From contig OX326957.1 in NCBI GenBank assembly GCA_946800325.1, forward strand, positions 18,759,591 to 18,823,590: 64,000 nt of DNA, written 5' to 3'. This document shows positions 49,237 to 60,160 of the stretch, piece by piece (position 1 is the first letter of the stretch; each line of letters starts with the position of its first letter). Both the position numbers and the translations under genes were made by a program. The stretch is from Luzula sylvatica (Eukaryota; Streptophyta; Magnoliopsida; Poales; Juncaceae). The notes beneath the pieces were generated by a model. That model had not been told where the DNA came from, searched no databases, and worked only from the letters and a program-made list of their open reading frames with translations.

Positions 49237-49318
49237 GGCGCGATTTCATTCCCGCCATTCCAAAATCAGCCAAATAATTGGCTTACCGCCGGTTCTCCTC
49301 TATAAATTCAGTAGTCAT
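49237..49318 (+). promoter_or_regulatory. Promoter-like segment with E2F-type sites and TATA box
   Basis: TTTGGCGCG (near 49233-49241) and TTCCCGCC (near 49249) match the E2F consensus TTTSSCGC in the two orientations. CTCTATAAATTC follows near 49300. No matching coding exon could be identified downstream. Confidence 0.35.
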
Positions 49319-49329
49319 GGCTTTGATTC

Positions 49330-49410
49330 CCTCTCTTTTTGTTAGTAAGTTCTCTTTTTTTGTTAGTAATTTCACTCTTTTTGTTAGTAATTTCACTCTT
49401 TTCGTTAGTA
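49330..49410. repeat. TTTTTGTTAGTAA short tandem repeats
   Basis: Four units of CTCTTTTTGTTAGTAATTTCA type in a row. Confidence 0.8.
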
Positions 49411-51112
49411 ATTTATTATTAGTTTATAGTCTCTAATTGTGATTTTTTGTGTGCTCTGCACAGTTATAAGCTCTGATGTATTGCGGTTTAGTTTGCTTTA
49501 TAGCTAAAATGTTCTTAATTCATGAGTTATATTTTTTACCATTCGAAATGTTCTTAATTTCTGAGTTTATAATGCTCTTAGTTCCTGAGTTTATAATGTT
49601 ATCAATAGTCTCTGATTTTTTGTGTTTTATTTGGAGTTAAAATGCTCTTAATTCCTGAATTTGTAGTCTCATCCAATTAGGTTTTGGTCTTTGTATTAAA
49701 CTGTTTGGACAGTATATCAGATCAATTTAGGTTTTGGTCTTTGTATTAAGCTGTTTAGACAACATATAAGATCAATTTAGGTTTTCATATTTAATATAAA
49801 TATTTTCCCCACTGAAAATTACTTAGCAGATGTAATCATCTTCACATTTTCATTTCGGTGAATAATACATTGATAAATATGTATGTCAGGGTTGCTGGCG
49901 ACATGTTCGATGAAATGCTTAACAGATGCTTATTCTTTCCCGAGTCCGTGTTTAGCAATATAAATATTCTGAGTTTTGTTATTTTTATTAAAATGTAATT
50001 TTGAGTTCTTTATTTGTTTGTTTTTATCTGATTTATTTTCAATTGTTGAGCTTCACAGAATAAATTCCCACTGTGTTTTGAAGTGGAGCACACTTTGAAC
50101 ACTTCGGTATTTTACTATTTTATTCATTTAATATCTTAGGTTATTCGTGCCGATCCACTTTTAATATCTTGATGCTTGATCCAATTGCAAGGCATGCAAT
50201 ATGGCACGGTAATTAATCAAACATTTTTTTTGCTCTGTCAATTATTAAAATTATCAAATTTGCTCTTCTATGTAGCCTCCAGTGTCTGATATGGCACAGT
50301 CAATTATTAAAATTAATCAAACATTTTGTCGAGCATGTGGCAGGCGTCGAGAGGTAAATTTTCAAAAATACCCTTATAAAACGACAATTATCTCTTATAC
50401 CCTTTATAATGGTAAATATCCTGGGGCCTATTTGCAAATCTTTATTTTAGCAAATTTCAGGAGCCTAATTGAGTACATTTTCAGGGTTTTATTTGTAAAT
50501 TCTCACAAACTTGCTATATGGTGCTGATATGGTATTCAAACTTTCATTAATTTTAGGAGTTTTTGATGTCGACGGCATGGAAGAAAATATAGGATTTATT
50601 GTTATGGTGGTTTTGATGCAGCCATGTGTTCGACAAAATGCAGGGTTTTATCGTATGCAAAAATAGGTTCTCAAAGGACGAAGCCTTTGTGTTCGACAAA
50701 ATGCCTGTGTTGGTTTTCAAGGTTCTACTATTTTGGCATAGTGATTTTTTTCTAAGCAATACTAAAGATTGTAGGGGCTTATATGCACATTGGGGATCGC
50801 AGAGGCTAACATGCAATACTAAAGATAGTGAGCTGAAGAGAGTTCCTCTGTAAAATAAAGTCGCAATTCAGGTTGGTTTGTTGCTCTTCTTTATAATATC
50901 AAATCAATCCCTTTATTGTTATTCTAAGCAAGAAGACTCTTTGTTCTGATTTTTTCATAGATTCTTGATTTCGACACAATTTACATATTTCAGAAATTTG
51001 TAGGAATTATAAGAAAATTTCAGGAAATTCAAGGGGTTTTATGTAAAAATATATGTTTCCTACAAATACAAAAATCAAATGAATTAAACGGTTAATCAGT
51101 ACCTGTTTTTCT
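49411..51112. other. Insert interior without recognised genes
   Basis: AT-rich, with repeated phrases (TTCTTAATTYMTGAGTT near 49510-49660; AATTTAGGTTTTGGTCTTTGTATTAA near 49676 and 49728). Short frames at 50282-50527 and 50553-50853 show no known family. Parts may be introns or further captured exons. Confidence 0.4.
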
Positions 51113-51490
51113 GTTGTCGAAGCCACCTGTTTTGTCTCCCCAAAATCGTCCCACAGGTAAACAAATTACAATTGTATCCTTCCATTATTTATTTGATTAG
51201 TCTGTTTATTGTTTTTATTAGTATTCTAATGCAAAGGAAGTGATCGAAGGAATTAAACACATCAAAAGATACACTCCCCGTTTGAACTCAAACACGAGTG
51301 TAAATTTTTTTTAATTAGGCTCCAATTAAACACGACAATTAAATTTGAGAATAAATAATGATGCAGGGATTTAAGGAGGTGGTGACAGCTGGCGCAAAGG
51401 AAATTGTGGTATTTGCATCTTCATAGGAATCATTTTTGAACTCGAATATTAATTGTAGCGTCGAAGACTATAGTCTTTCATTGAGAATGT
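51113..51490 (+). pseudogene. HMG-CoA lyase gene fragment, three exons
   Basis: Three consecutive plus-strand blocks match the conserved N-terminal half of 3-hydroxy-3-methylglutaryl-CoA lyase, the leucine-catabolism enzyme that splits HMG-CoA to acetoacetate and acetyl-CoA. 51113-51156 encodes VVEATCFVSPK and ends at a GT donor. 51222-51300 gives NAKEVIEGIKHIKRYTPRL. 51367-51490 follows a GCAG acceptor with GFKEVVTAGAKEIVVFASS, a stop, then ESFLNSNINCSVED. Defects: a lost base after FVSPK, TAG inside FAS(A)SES, and missing N- and C-terminal exons. Introns are retained, so the fragment came as DNA, not cDNA. Confidence 0.8.
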
Positions 51491-52442
51491 AGGGACTTGT
51501 ATGTATTTTTTTTAGTAATTCATGAGCTAATTTGTAATTAAACAGCATTTCAGGGACTTGTATGAAATACTTGTGTAGTTGTGAACAATATGTTTTAAAT
51601 TCAACACTTCAGTGTCTGTTTCTCAAATTGGAAAATTAAAATTTATTTAATAAACAATAAAGGGATTAACGATTCTAAATCATTCGAGGAATTGACGTGT
51701 AGAATAATGGTAATGAATTAATTACAGAACAATGTGATGGATGTATACAAATAATGGCGATAAATTAATTATAGAAATACATGTATAGATTATAGGAATA
51801 TATGTATAATGTGTATGACCACTACAATACTTTCATTTTAATAAAATTCTAGATTAGCTAGTACATATACATATTTTTTTATCATAACAACAAATTATTA
51901 TTATTTTAAAATAAAATATGAATTCAATAGCAAAAAATATACGATACTTATTACTAAAAATTTGAATTCTAGATTATAGGAATATATATATTTATTACTA
52001 ACAAGGTATGTTGCGCGGTACGCAATAAGTATCGTATGTTATATACTATGATATGATAGTTCAAAGAAACAGAGAATACAATACATCTAACAGAGAATAT
52101 TATGATATGATATTACTGCTTTTCAGTGTTTTTAACAATATTTGCATATGAGTAGGAGTACACTTAAGGTATGACTTTTTTGGTTTGAATATATATGCAA
52201 TATTCGCAAATTAAATTATAAGTAATAATATCTATGTGGTTTCATATTAATAATTATAAAAAAATAAAATTCTAAATGTTATTAACAAAACAATACTAAA
52301 AAAGAGCATTTCTACATGTAATCATGTAATCAGTGAAAAGTTAATTTTAGGATCAATTTTAATTTTATGAATTATTTGGTTGAAGGCATGAGAATAATAT
52401 TATACGAATTATAAATTTATTACTAACGAGGTATGTTGCGTC

Positions 52443-53328
52443 TAGATCACAAAGTCATTCTCGTCTCCTTGAGTTCTCCCAATTCGAGGGTTATAATAAT
52501 CGAATGTGACATGAGACTAACGCTTGCACCTAGATCACAAAGTGCCTTGTCAAACGACTTGTTCCCGATGATGCACGGGATGGCGAATGAACCTGGATCC
52601 TTCATTTTCCGCGTCAATTTTGCATCTCGAACAAGGGCACAAGACTGGGCACCGGTGAGGGTTACGGCATCCACTTCCTCCAGCCTCCGCTTCCTCGAGA
52701 GAACCTCCTTTAAGAATTTTGTATACATCGGTATTTGCTTGAGGTCGTCGACGAACATAATCGTAACTTCCAATTTATCAATCACCTCCTTGAATTTGAC
52801 AAAGTCTTTGTCGAGGCGATTTTTCGCGAGGCGTTGGGGAAATGGTATCGGTGGCTGAAGTGGCGGAGGTGGTACATATTTTTCTCCTTCTCCGTAGATC
52901 GGAAAACCGAGTTCGTCGAAACCAATCGGTTTGGTCGGTTTTGGTGCACCTCCGCGTGTTGAGTCGGGGCTGTTTGAATTCCCCGCGTCATTTTTCGCTG
53001 CCTCGTTTGAGGCGGTTATCGCTGAAATTTCTGGAATGGAATTTGGGGCTGTTGAAGAGGTTTTCGTAAGATTGCCGGATTTAGAGATGGCGTTTTCGTC
53101 TCCAGATTTCTTGTATTGTTTTCCACTCCTCAATTTGACTACACAAACATTTTCGCGTGGGTTTTCGGTGCGTCCGGGCAAACTTCCTTGAGCTCGCGGA
53201 TTCGGGTTTTCGAGGGCATATAATAGTGTTGTGACACCGTCAATCGAAACGGTTAGCTTCGTGAGAATCTTCTCTAGCTGCTCGTTTTGCCTAGCTTGCT
53301 CACTCATAAAAGATTTCATTAGTGACAT
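52443..53328 (-). pseudogene. Z gag-pol linker and protease N-part (minus)
   Basis: A 293-residue minus frame with a low-complexity linker (RGGAPKPTKPIGFDELGFP), FPQRLAKNRLDKDFVKFKEV, and LKEVLSRKRRLEEVDAVTLT, leading to the aspartic protease LCDLGASVSLM near 52540 and ending LKETRMTL at the insertion. Colinear with the 15971-20959 polyprotein. Confidence 0.85.
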
Positions 53329-53382
53329 TACGTTCTCCCCCGAAGGGTTCGGACCATTAGAAAAAATAGTAAAACGAGATTG

Positions 53383-54366
53383 TTAGTGTGGGGGCCTATA
53401 TATGCCATTATTATCTCTACAAAAGTTGTTATTGTTATTTCTCCAACCATAATTCGAATTTAAAAATTGTACCTCCTCTTGGTTGGCATCACAATCTTTC
53501 GTCTCGTGTCCTTGCACACCACATGCGTCACAAGCGAACGTAACTTGCCTCTCTTTCGACCGCGGCTTGCTCAAATCGACGTGCTCGAGCTTCCTCATGA
53601 GCATGTCTAGCTCGGCGTTTATGGTTGTTATCGCGTCGACTTCTAAAACACCTTGTGGCCCCGTCGTGGGGGCGCGATCATTCGACCATCCATGGTAATT
53701 GAGGGCCATGTTCTCGATCAACTCCCAAGCTTCCTCCACACTCTTATCCATCAATGCACCTCCCAAAACCGCGTCGAGGTTGGCGTGGGTCTGGTAGGTG
53801 ACTCCATTGTAAAACGTTTGCAAGAGCAGCCACTTCGCTAGGCCGTGACGAGGTCACACGCCTTGTAATTCCTTGAAACGCTCCCACGCTTCGTATAAGC
53901 TTTCGTCTGCATTTTGTTGAAAACTCGTAATCTGGGCGCGTAACATGGTTGTTTTGCTGGGCGGAAAGTACTTGCCGAGGTATGCGTCGCAGAGTTGGTT
54001 CCACGACATAAAATGTCCGTCGGAGTGACCGTAAAGCCATTGTTTTGCCTTGCCCCAGAGAGAAAAAGGAAAAAGAGTTAGCATGATAGTATCATTCGAA
54101 ACTCCATTTACCTTTACCGTGCTCACTTTTTCGTATAGATTTTGTAAGTGAGCGTGCGGATCCTCCATCGCACCACCACCGAACTGATTGGCTTGCATCA
54201 TATTTAGAAGCGGTGTTTTGAGCTCGAAATTGTTTGCAGCGATACCAGGTGGCGCGATGCTTCTCCCATTTGACGTGGCGCTGCGCGAAGTGTATTCACG
54301 TAGAGCACGTGCGCGAGGCGGAACTGGTCGGACATTCTCTTCTTGATTCGGTTGGTTTTGCTCCAT
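53383..54366 (-). pseudogene. Z gag (minus), frameshifted
   Basis: 54366-53854 starts MEQNQPNQEENVR and holds the Gag core (FPFSLWGKAKQWLYG, YFPPSKTTMLRAQITSF, SLYEAWERFKEL). A frameshift or stop near 53850 separates it from 53823-53383: QTFYNGVTYQTHANLDA, a region ending CDACGVQGHETKDC (CCHC zinc knuckle) and an Asn-rich tail. The motif order is that of Athila Gag. Non-functional as read. Confidence 0.87.
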
Positions 54367-54507
54367 CGTAATCTGCGGTGACCTTCGCGCTTTGTTTCTT
54401 AGATTGTACCTTTCTGCCAGCGAAGATCTGAAATCTGAAAATAAAAGAAAACTAAAATGGGTGAATCGATCTCGAAAACCAGGAAATCAACTAATACCAA
54501 GCACCTC

Positions 54508-54524
54508 CCCGGCAGCGGCGCCAG
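54508..54524 (-). other. Primer binding site, tRNA-Asp type (Z, minus)
   Basis: The complement reads TGGCGCCGCTGCCGGGG, eight bases after the LTR end, exactly as at 42495. Confidence 0.85.
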
Positions 54525-54531
54525 AAAAGCT

Positions 54532-56088
54532 TGTTGCGTATTTACATTTAAGCAGGGCTTTTCAACATTTAAAACCCCAAATGACTCTAATAGGACCACA
54601 AGCGCATGGTATTCGTTGAGTACGTTTGGGGTCGATCCACAGAGAGGGTCGAGTACTAGCGGTGACTTCATATTCACAAATCAAATCGATCTAAAACTGA
54701 GGTTTGTTGGTTGATTCGGGACAGATTTTAACGGAAAAGAAAGGTTTTTTTTTAGTATAGGAGAGGGCTCTAGGATGTTCGGATTGTACTTGGATGATTT
54801 GGTGTGTTCTAAAGGTTGCTACGTTTTCTCGAAATCTGACTTTGGTGGAGGTGTTATCCTATTCTTCCTAGACCTGCTCTCGCTCGCGACTAGACGTATT
54901 CAACCTAAACACTCTTGCTCTCGCTGACTATGTCTAAAAAAGACCTGTTACGCTCTATGTTAATGCTATAATCCCATGGGTGATGTGTACCAATGTTCTT
55001 AGAATACAACGGTCCAAGTTTTTGCGTTTACAATCTGGTTTCTCACTCCGCTCTCGCTTCGCAAGGTTAACCTAAAACGATCTTAACTACTTGGTTTGAC
55101 GGGTTTATTTGAGGGCTTAAACAATCCTAAACGTCCACTCTCGCTACTTAGTCAAGGATGTCCTAACATATGTCACTTAGGTTGGCCTGAACGCGTACAA
55201 ACGATTTAATTAAGACGAGTAATATCAAGGCACAAAACACAAATCAAATCTGAAAGAAACAAAGCATATAATACTACCAAAACACCGCAAGTACTAATGA
55301 ACTCTAAACCCTAGATAAATGTTTAGCTACTCATGTTCGACAACAAAACAAATCTAAATATCAAATACATCATAAAACTAAACACGAGAAAGAGTAAACC
55401 GATTTGTTGACGAACGTCTTCTCGTAAACTCCGGCTCCTAAACGACGTGATCTTCTTCGATGGTTGACGACTGCGAAAAGGTGTATGAGGCGAGTAGAGA
55501 AAGAGGAGGATGAGAGGTGGATGGTGACTGGTAAAGGGATGAAAATCGAAGATGAAAAGGTGTGACCCTATCAAAGGCAACGATAGCCTTTTATAGTCGA
55601 CGGATAGGGTTAGGTCACAACATACATGGATGTAGAAAGTGGGCCCATATCAGGCTGTGGGTCATGAAATTTGAGGTGTGAATTATGCAATCTTTTAGAG
55701 GATTCCTTTCTGAAGTTATGGCAACTTGAATCACCAAATTTGGAATTACCGATCAAAAGGTATGGCCATTTTATTCCTTGCCAAATTCTGAGATTCTGCA
55801 GCTTCTTTCCATTTTTTTGATCTTCCAACAATAATCGCGATTTTGGCTTGTTTTGCACTGTGAAGGTTTGGAACGGTGCCGAGTCCCTCGATACTTGCAT
55901 TTCTTCACTTCTAGAGGTCTTTTATCCTGTATTGTACCTAAATCTGCAAATATACTCAAACAAGATGCCAACGAGCAATTCTCGTGGTTTTGTTAGTATT
56001 TTAACGTTTAAGAGTTCATTTAGTACAATTTCTAAAATGTTTTAAGTCCAGATTAGTGCGTAAAACCCTATCATATTCGCACTCATCA
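54532..56088 (-). mobile_element. 5' LTR of Athila-type family Z (minus)
   Basis: 1557 bp. The minus strand begins TGATGAGTGCGAATATG and ends AATACGCAACA at the primer site and the gag at 54366. It is an inverted near-copy of 40927-42486. Outer flank GTTAT, against GTTTA outside the other LTR. Confidence 0.9.
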
Positions 56089-57368
56089 GTTATCTAATAT
56101 CGATAATCATTGCAGAGATTATAGTCTTAGTAGAGATTGTAGGTATAAACGCTATATCAGCCAATACTTACTCAATATTAGTGCATTTCAAAAAAATTAA
56201 TAAATTTTGATTGCATTTATACTTATATGAATACTGGTGCAAGGTTGTGTAATTTGATTACAAGAACCTCGAATTATGTCTTGTGTGAGCGTCTACATAA
56301 TACGTGATTATGTAAAGTAAAACCGTCACATTTCAAAAGTTATATTTCAAAAACGTCCCTAGTCACGATTAGGATACTTATGTGATAAGTATATCTATTA
56401 TAAGATAATTGACTAACGTGTATACTAGCGTATTCGGCGAGGTGATGATTATGTTTTGCTAATCATAGGACAAAGAGTTTGTCGAATCGGGAATATGGAT
56501 ATGCATTAGGTTATGCATATTGTGACTTGACCAAAAATGCGATACCGTGACATGGTTTAGTCATTGTAGATGGAATCGTATGCGTAACATGATGCGTGCG
56601 TAACATGATGCTTAGATATAGTCTTCCACTATATGTAACATGATGGTCATGGGATTATGATCGGGTATTATCTGAAACACGAAATTTGATGTGAGTCATC
56701 AAGATAGAAATTGTTCCTTTCGAGAGAAAGATATATCTGAAAGAAAATATGGCTTAAGAATTAACTTGGAAGAATTCATATAAATAGGCAATTCTGTAGT
56801 CAGAATTAGGTTCGTTCGAACGAACTATATGAGTTCGTTCGAACGGACTTATTCGTGATAGTCAGAATGAACGAACCATTTAAGTGGGTTCGAATGAACT
56901 GGGTTCGTTCGAACGAACCATTTAGGTGCGTTCGAACTGACCTAATTCCTATATATATATATATATATATAATTATGATTTCGTTTTAACCTAGGCCTTT
57001 TTCAGAATTAGGGTTTTGAGCCGCCGTTTTCTCTCTCTTCTTCCACAGAAAATAGATTAGATCTAGAGTGATTTAGAGGGAGATTTGAGCAAAGATCTTG
57101 AGAGAACCGATCGTGACGGCGACAAGAACGACGTTGACGATTCCGATCGGACGAAATCAAGGTGGACACTAGTAGAGGGATTGCACGAGCGCTCCTTGGA
57201 GAAGGTTCACTGATTTGGAGAAGAAGGCATCACGTACTAACTCGTACGAGGTAATTTCTCCAACTCTTCCTTTTTGGATGGTTTTCGAGCGTGATCCGGG
57301 TAGAATTAGGTTACGCATGCGAAACTAATTCCGCTGCACACCTTGATAAACATGTGCGTAACCCTACA
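56089..57368 (+). mobile_element. 5' LTR of Copia family Y (plus), 5' end cut by Z
   Basis: It ends GTGCGTAACCCTACA one base before the primer site. ATATAAATAGG lies near 56780, A-type palindromes at 56810-56940, then (AT)n and a leader with TCTCTCTTCTTCC. The upstream part aligns with the inverted fragment at 40280-40926. Confidence 0.75.
56810..56945. repeat. A-type palindrome cluster in Y LTR
   Basis: Six GTTCGTTCGAACGAAC-like sites just downstream of the TATA box. Clear pairs have 23-bp core distance. Confidence 0.82.
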
Positions 57369-57369
57369 G

Positions 57370-57381
57370 TGGTATCAGAGC
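57370..57381 (+). other. Primer binding site, tRNA-Met type (Y)
   Basis: TGGTATCAGAGC, a perfect plant Copia site. Confidence 0.92.
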
Positions 57382-58823
57382 AATCGCTCGTTAAAACCAT
57401 CGAAAATCGATGTTTTATTTCGAATTTAGGAAATTTTAGAATTTTTGGGCTAAATTGCAAAATTACACAAAATTGAGCAAAAATACATGATAGAAAGACC
57501 TTTAATAAATCAATTATTGGATATTTGTATGTTATTAAAGTGATAAACAGATTGGATATGTTGAAAATTGGATTTTCGGAACGAAACGACAAAGAAATCA
57601 TGTTTACAGAAAACTGACAGATTAAGGTTCGTTCGAACGAGTTCGTTCGAACGGACTAAATGAACCTAGGGTTCATACGAACGAACTTGGAGTTGCGTTC
57701 GAACGAACTTAAGGTGAAAATTTTTCTGTTGTGCGTTCGAACGAACTTGGAGTTGCGTTCGAACGAACTGAATTCAGAAAAAAAAAAAGTGAATTTTTTT
57801 TTTCTTCTGTCGTGCGTTCGAACGAACTTGGAATTGCGTTCGAACGAACAAAATTCTGGACAACCAAATTTTTTTCTGTCAAAAATGCCCAATAATTTAT
57901 AAATTCGATTCGGTATAGCATATAGCCTAAAACGGGGATGATTGTCTGTGAATGCTTGTATGTGTGTTGTGTGGGGGCCGGTGAGCTTTCCAAATTGTAT
58001 TTTATTTAAATATGTGGGGATCGGTGAGTCTTCCAAAGTTGTAATAAAATAAAATAGGTTTAGTTTTGAAGAGGGACCTTCAAGGCAAGACGACACGACA
58101 CGGAGATTGGATCTTCAAAGCAAGGAATCATCTTGGGTTTTAGGGTTGGGAATTTAGGGTTTTATGATTGCTTATAAAACTAAAAGGCCAATATGCTATA
58201 CCGTAATATTTTATTTGTTTTTCTGAATGAATAAAATAAATGATTTTAAAAAGAAAATCCTCCCACGTAATTATCAAGTTATTTGCCTCCCAAAATGGAA
58301 CCTTCGAGACTAGTGTTTGTTTATTTGTGTTGCATGGCCATAGTCTAGCACAGATTTACACATACGTAGCAAGGAAGGCATGCATTGATTAGGAGTTGAC
58401 GTGTTGCATGGCCATAGTCTGGCATGTCAATTCGCTAATTGAATGATACTCCATTTGTGGTTTGGACTTGACCAATTCGCTAGCTAGGCTACGATTTGGG
58501 GCAAGGAGTGAGGTACACACACTCTGGTTTTTAGTTGGACTCAATACCGGACCTCACGAATAAAGCAAGAATCGTCTTGGAGATGATTGGACACCGTCCT
58601 ACCCGATGTGACGTATTTTCTGAGTAGTTGGCCATAGTCACCTTGGAAATACGTTAAATAGGGATCTTGCCCATTATGAGCTTTAAGGTATCAAATCTCC
58701 GTTTCAATAGTGGGGGCTATTTGAAATGATAAAATAATGGGTATTTCAAGTTATTTAAAAATGAATTTTAATATATGAAAGACCACGTTATTAATTACAT
58801 TATTTTTCAAAATTGTAGAATTT
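57382..58823 (+). other. 5' leader of Copia element Y
   Basis: Non-coding, 1.4 kb. It holds an A-palindrome cluster, a repeated GGCCGGTGAGCTTTCCAAA / GATCGGTGAGTCTTCCAAA phrase (57975, 58020) and a repeated GTTGCATGGCCATAGTCT (58333, 58403). Confidence 0.7.
57630..57852. repeat. A-type palindrome cluster in Y leader (4 pairs)
   Basis: Core starts 57676/57698, 57736/57758 and 57817/57839 are exactly 22 bp apart. The first pair (57632/57646) is 14 bp apart. Three pairs share the spacer ACTTGGARTTGCG. Confidence 0.92.
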
Positions 58824-59174
58824 ATGGCTTTACCAAGTAACAACCGCTTTAGTTTGCGTTCCATTTTGGAAAGGGAACGAATGAACGGAAAGAACTTTCT
58901 CGACTGGCAGAGGAATCTGGGATTCGTTCTGAACAGGAAGGAAAGGCACATGTCTTGGAGACGCCTCTCCCTCATGTACCAGGGAATAAAACAACTGAGG
59001 ATGATGTATTCGAATATACGACCATGTTGGACGATTCGAATGATGTCACATGCCTCATGTTGGCTACTATGACTCCTGAATATCAAATACAGTTTGAGAA
59101 ACAGGATGCATACGAGATTATGAAACAACTCAGGGAGATGTTTCAGGTTCAAGCAAGGGTGGAGAAGTATCAAG
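58824..59174 (+). pseudogene. Copia Y gag, N-terminal part
   Basis: It starts MALPSNNRFSLRSILERER with GKNFLDWQRNLGFVL, shifts frame near 58950, then reads DDSNDVTCLMLATMTPEY, DAYEIMKQLREMFQ and RVEKYQV up to an inserted LTR end. Homologous to the gag at 8508-10280. Truncated; the remainder is lost at the junction at 59232. Confidence 0.85.
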
Positions 59175-59232
59175 TGATGGGAATTCACCCGTCCCCGGAC
59201 CCGCGCAGCGCATATGAAGGCCCGGTCCGGTG
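59175..59232 (-). mobile_element. 58-bp stub of an X-family LTR
   Basis: TGATGGGAATTCACCC then CCGCGCAGCGCATATGAAGG matches the primer-proximal end of X LTRs (3697, 44792). It is antisense to the gag it interrupts and abruptly joined to minus-strand W pol at 59233. Confidence 0.85.
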
Positions 59233-60010
59233 ACAATTGAGTTGCCTTTTTCATTTTCAACGAGTGTGCAAAATTTGATGAAGTTGTCACACGTTTCACT
59301 TTTATGGAGTAAATAATACACCCATGCGAAACGTGAGTAATCATCCACAATTACAAACATATACCTTTTATTACCTATGCTCGAGACGCTTAGTGGACCG
59401 CAAAGATCGAGATGGATGAGTTGCAGAGGTCGGATTGTGGTGACCATATTCTTCGATTTGAACCCGGATGACCTCGTGTGCTTACCCTTTTCACACGCAT
59501 CGAATAACCCTTCTAATTCAAGTTTATGAGATGGTAATCCTCTAACTAATTCCTTTTTGGATAACCTATAGATAGTTTTCATACAAATATGGCCTAATCT
59601 TCTATGCCATAATCGAGCTACCGACTCCGATACGGTGAGACAATGAATTCCCGGCACGAAAGATTCAAAATCGAAGTAGTATAGATTTTCGTGTCGGGTT
59701 CCTTTGCATACCGTGATATTATCTTTTATTCGATCAATCACACATGAGCTTTGATCGAATTTTACACAATATCCGGCATCACATAATTGGCTTATGCTAA
59801 TCAAGTTATGTTTAAGTCCTATTACGAGATAGACATTTTCTAGGGTCCAATTTGAGGTACCTATGGAACCGATACCGACAATTTTACCTTTTTGATTTCC
59901 TCCGAAGGTAACGTCTCCTCCCTTGAATGGTTCGAGAGATTTAAACATCTTTCGATCCCAAGTCATGTGTCTCGAACAACCACTATCTAGACACCACTTT
60001 GATGACTTGG
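59233..60010 (-). pseudogene. Copia W pol: protease and integrase N-part (minus), truncated
   Basis: Upstream of the Met at 59966 the frame contains the protease site WCLDSGCSRHMTWD (near 60000). Then GNQKGKIVGIG, LKHNLISISQLCDAGY, GAG pre-integrase (LWHRRLGHICMKTIYRL) and integrase LIHLDLCGPL with the first catalytic Asp, VDDYSRFAWVYYLL and NEKGNS, where the sequence is cut by the LTR stub. The remaining integrase, RT and RNase H are absent. It resembles the SIRE/Maximus group. Confidence 0.87.
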
Positions 60011-60160
60011 TTTTGGAGGTTAAGCCCCATCTATAAGAAATTCATATTAGTTAAACCATAAATTGAAATTAAACTAATATGAATTCTTATTTACTATACT
60101 CCCCCTCAATATTTGGCTTATGGTATGGTAATATGAGGGAGTACAGTGTCACAGTTGGGC
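60011..60160 (-). other. Non-coding gap between W gag and protease
   Basis: A roughly 150-base interruption with stops in all frames. On the minus strand it ends TTTCTTATAG just before the protease reading, like an intron acceptor. It contains a perfect 14-bp inverted repeat AATTCATATTAGTT at 60039-60052 and 60072-60085. Confidence 0.5.

Larger units (their letters stand above)
48625..52442. mobile_element. 3.8-kb insertion with CACTA-like left end carrying gene fragments
   Basis: The left edge begins CACTACAACAATACTGGCAT and is followed by ATGCTGT/ACAGCAT-type subterminal repeats, as in plant CACTA elements. It splits the Z protease: the codons around LGELKETRMTL are at 52447 and VPTGVVED resumes at 48624. 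A matching TAGTG right end and a 3-bp TSD were not found, and a few protease codons are missing at the right junction. The right end may be truncated or replaced. The insert carries a promoter-like segment (about 49200-49330), HMG-CoA lyase exons (51113-51490) and an AT-rich tail (51500-52442) with two copies of TTTATTACTAACRAGGTATG. Confidence 0.6.

Noticed and set aside
48923..49345. 140-aa Pro/Ser-rich ORF in the CACTA-ended insertion
   Set aside because: Low-complexity CCCAACCC repeats upstream of a promoter-like segment, with no domain and no codon support.
57630..57852. CRISPR-like appearance of regularly spaced palindromic repeats
   Set aside because: Spacers are not unique, sites are degenerate, no cas genes exist and the context is plant retrotransposons.
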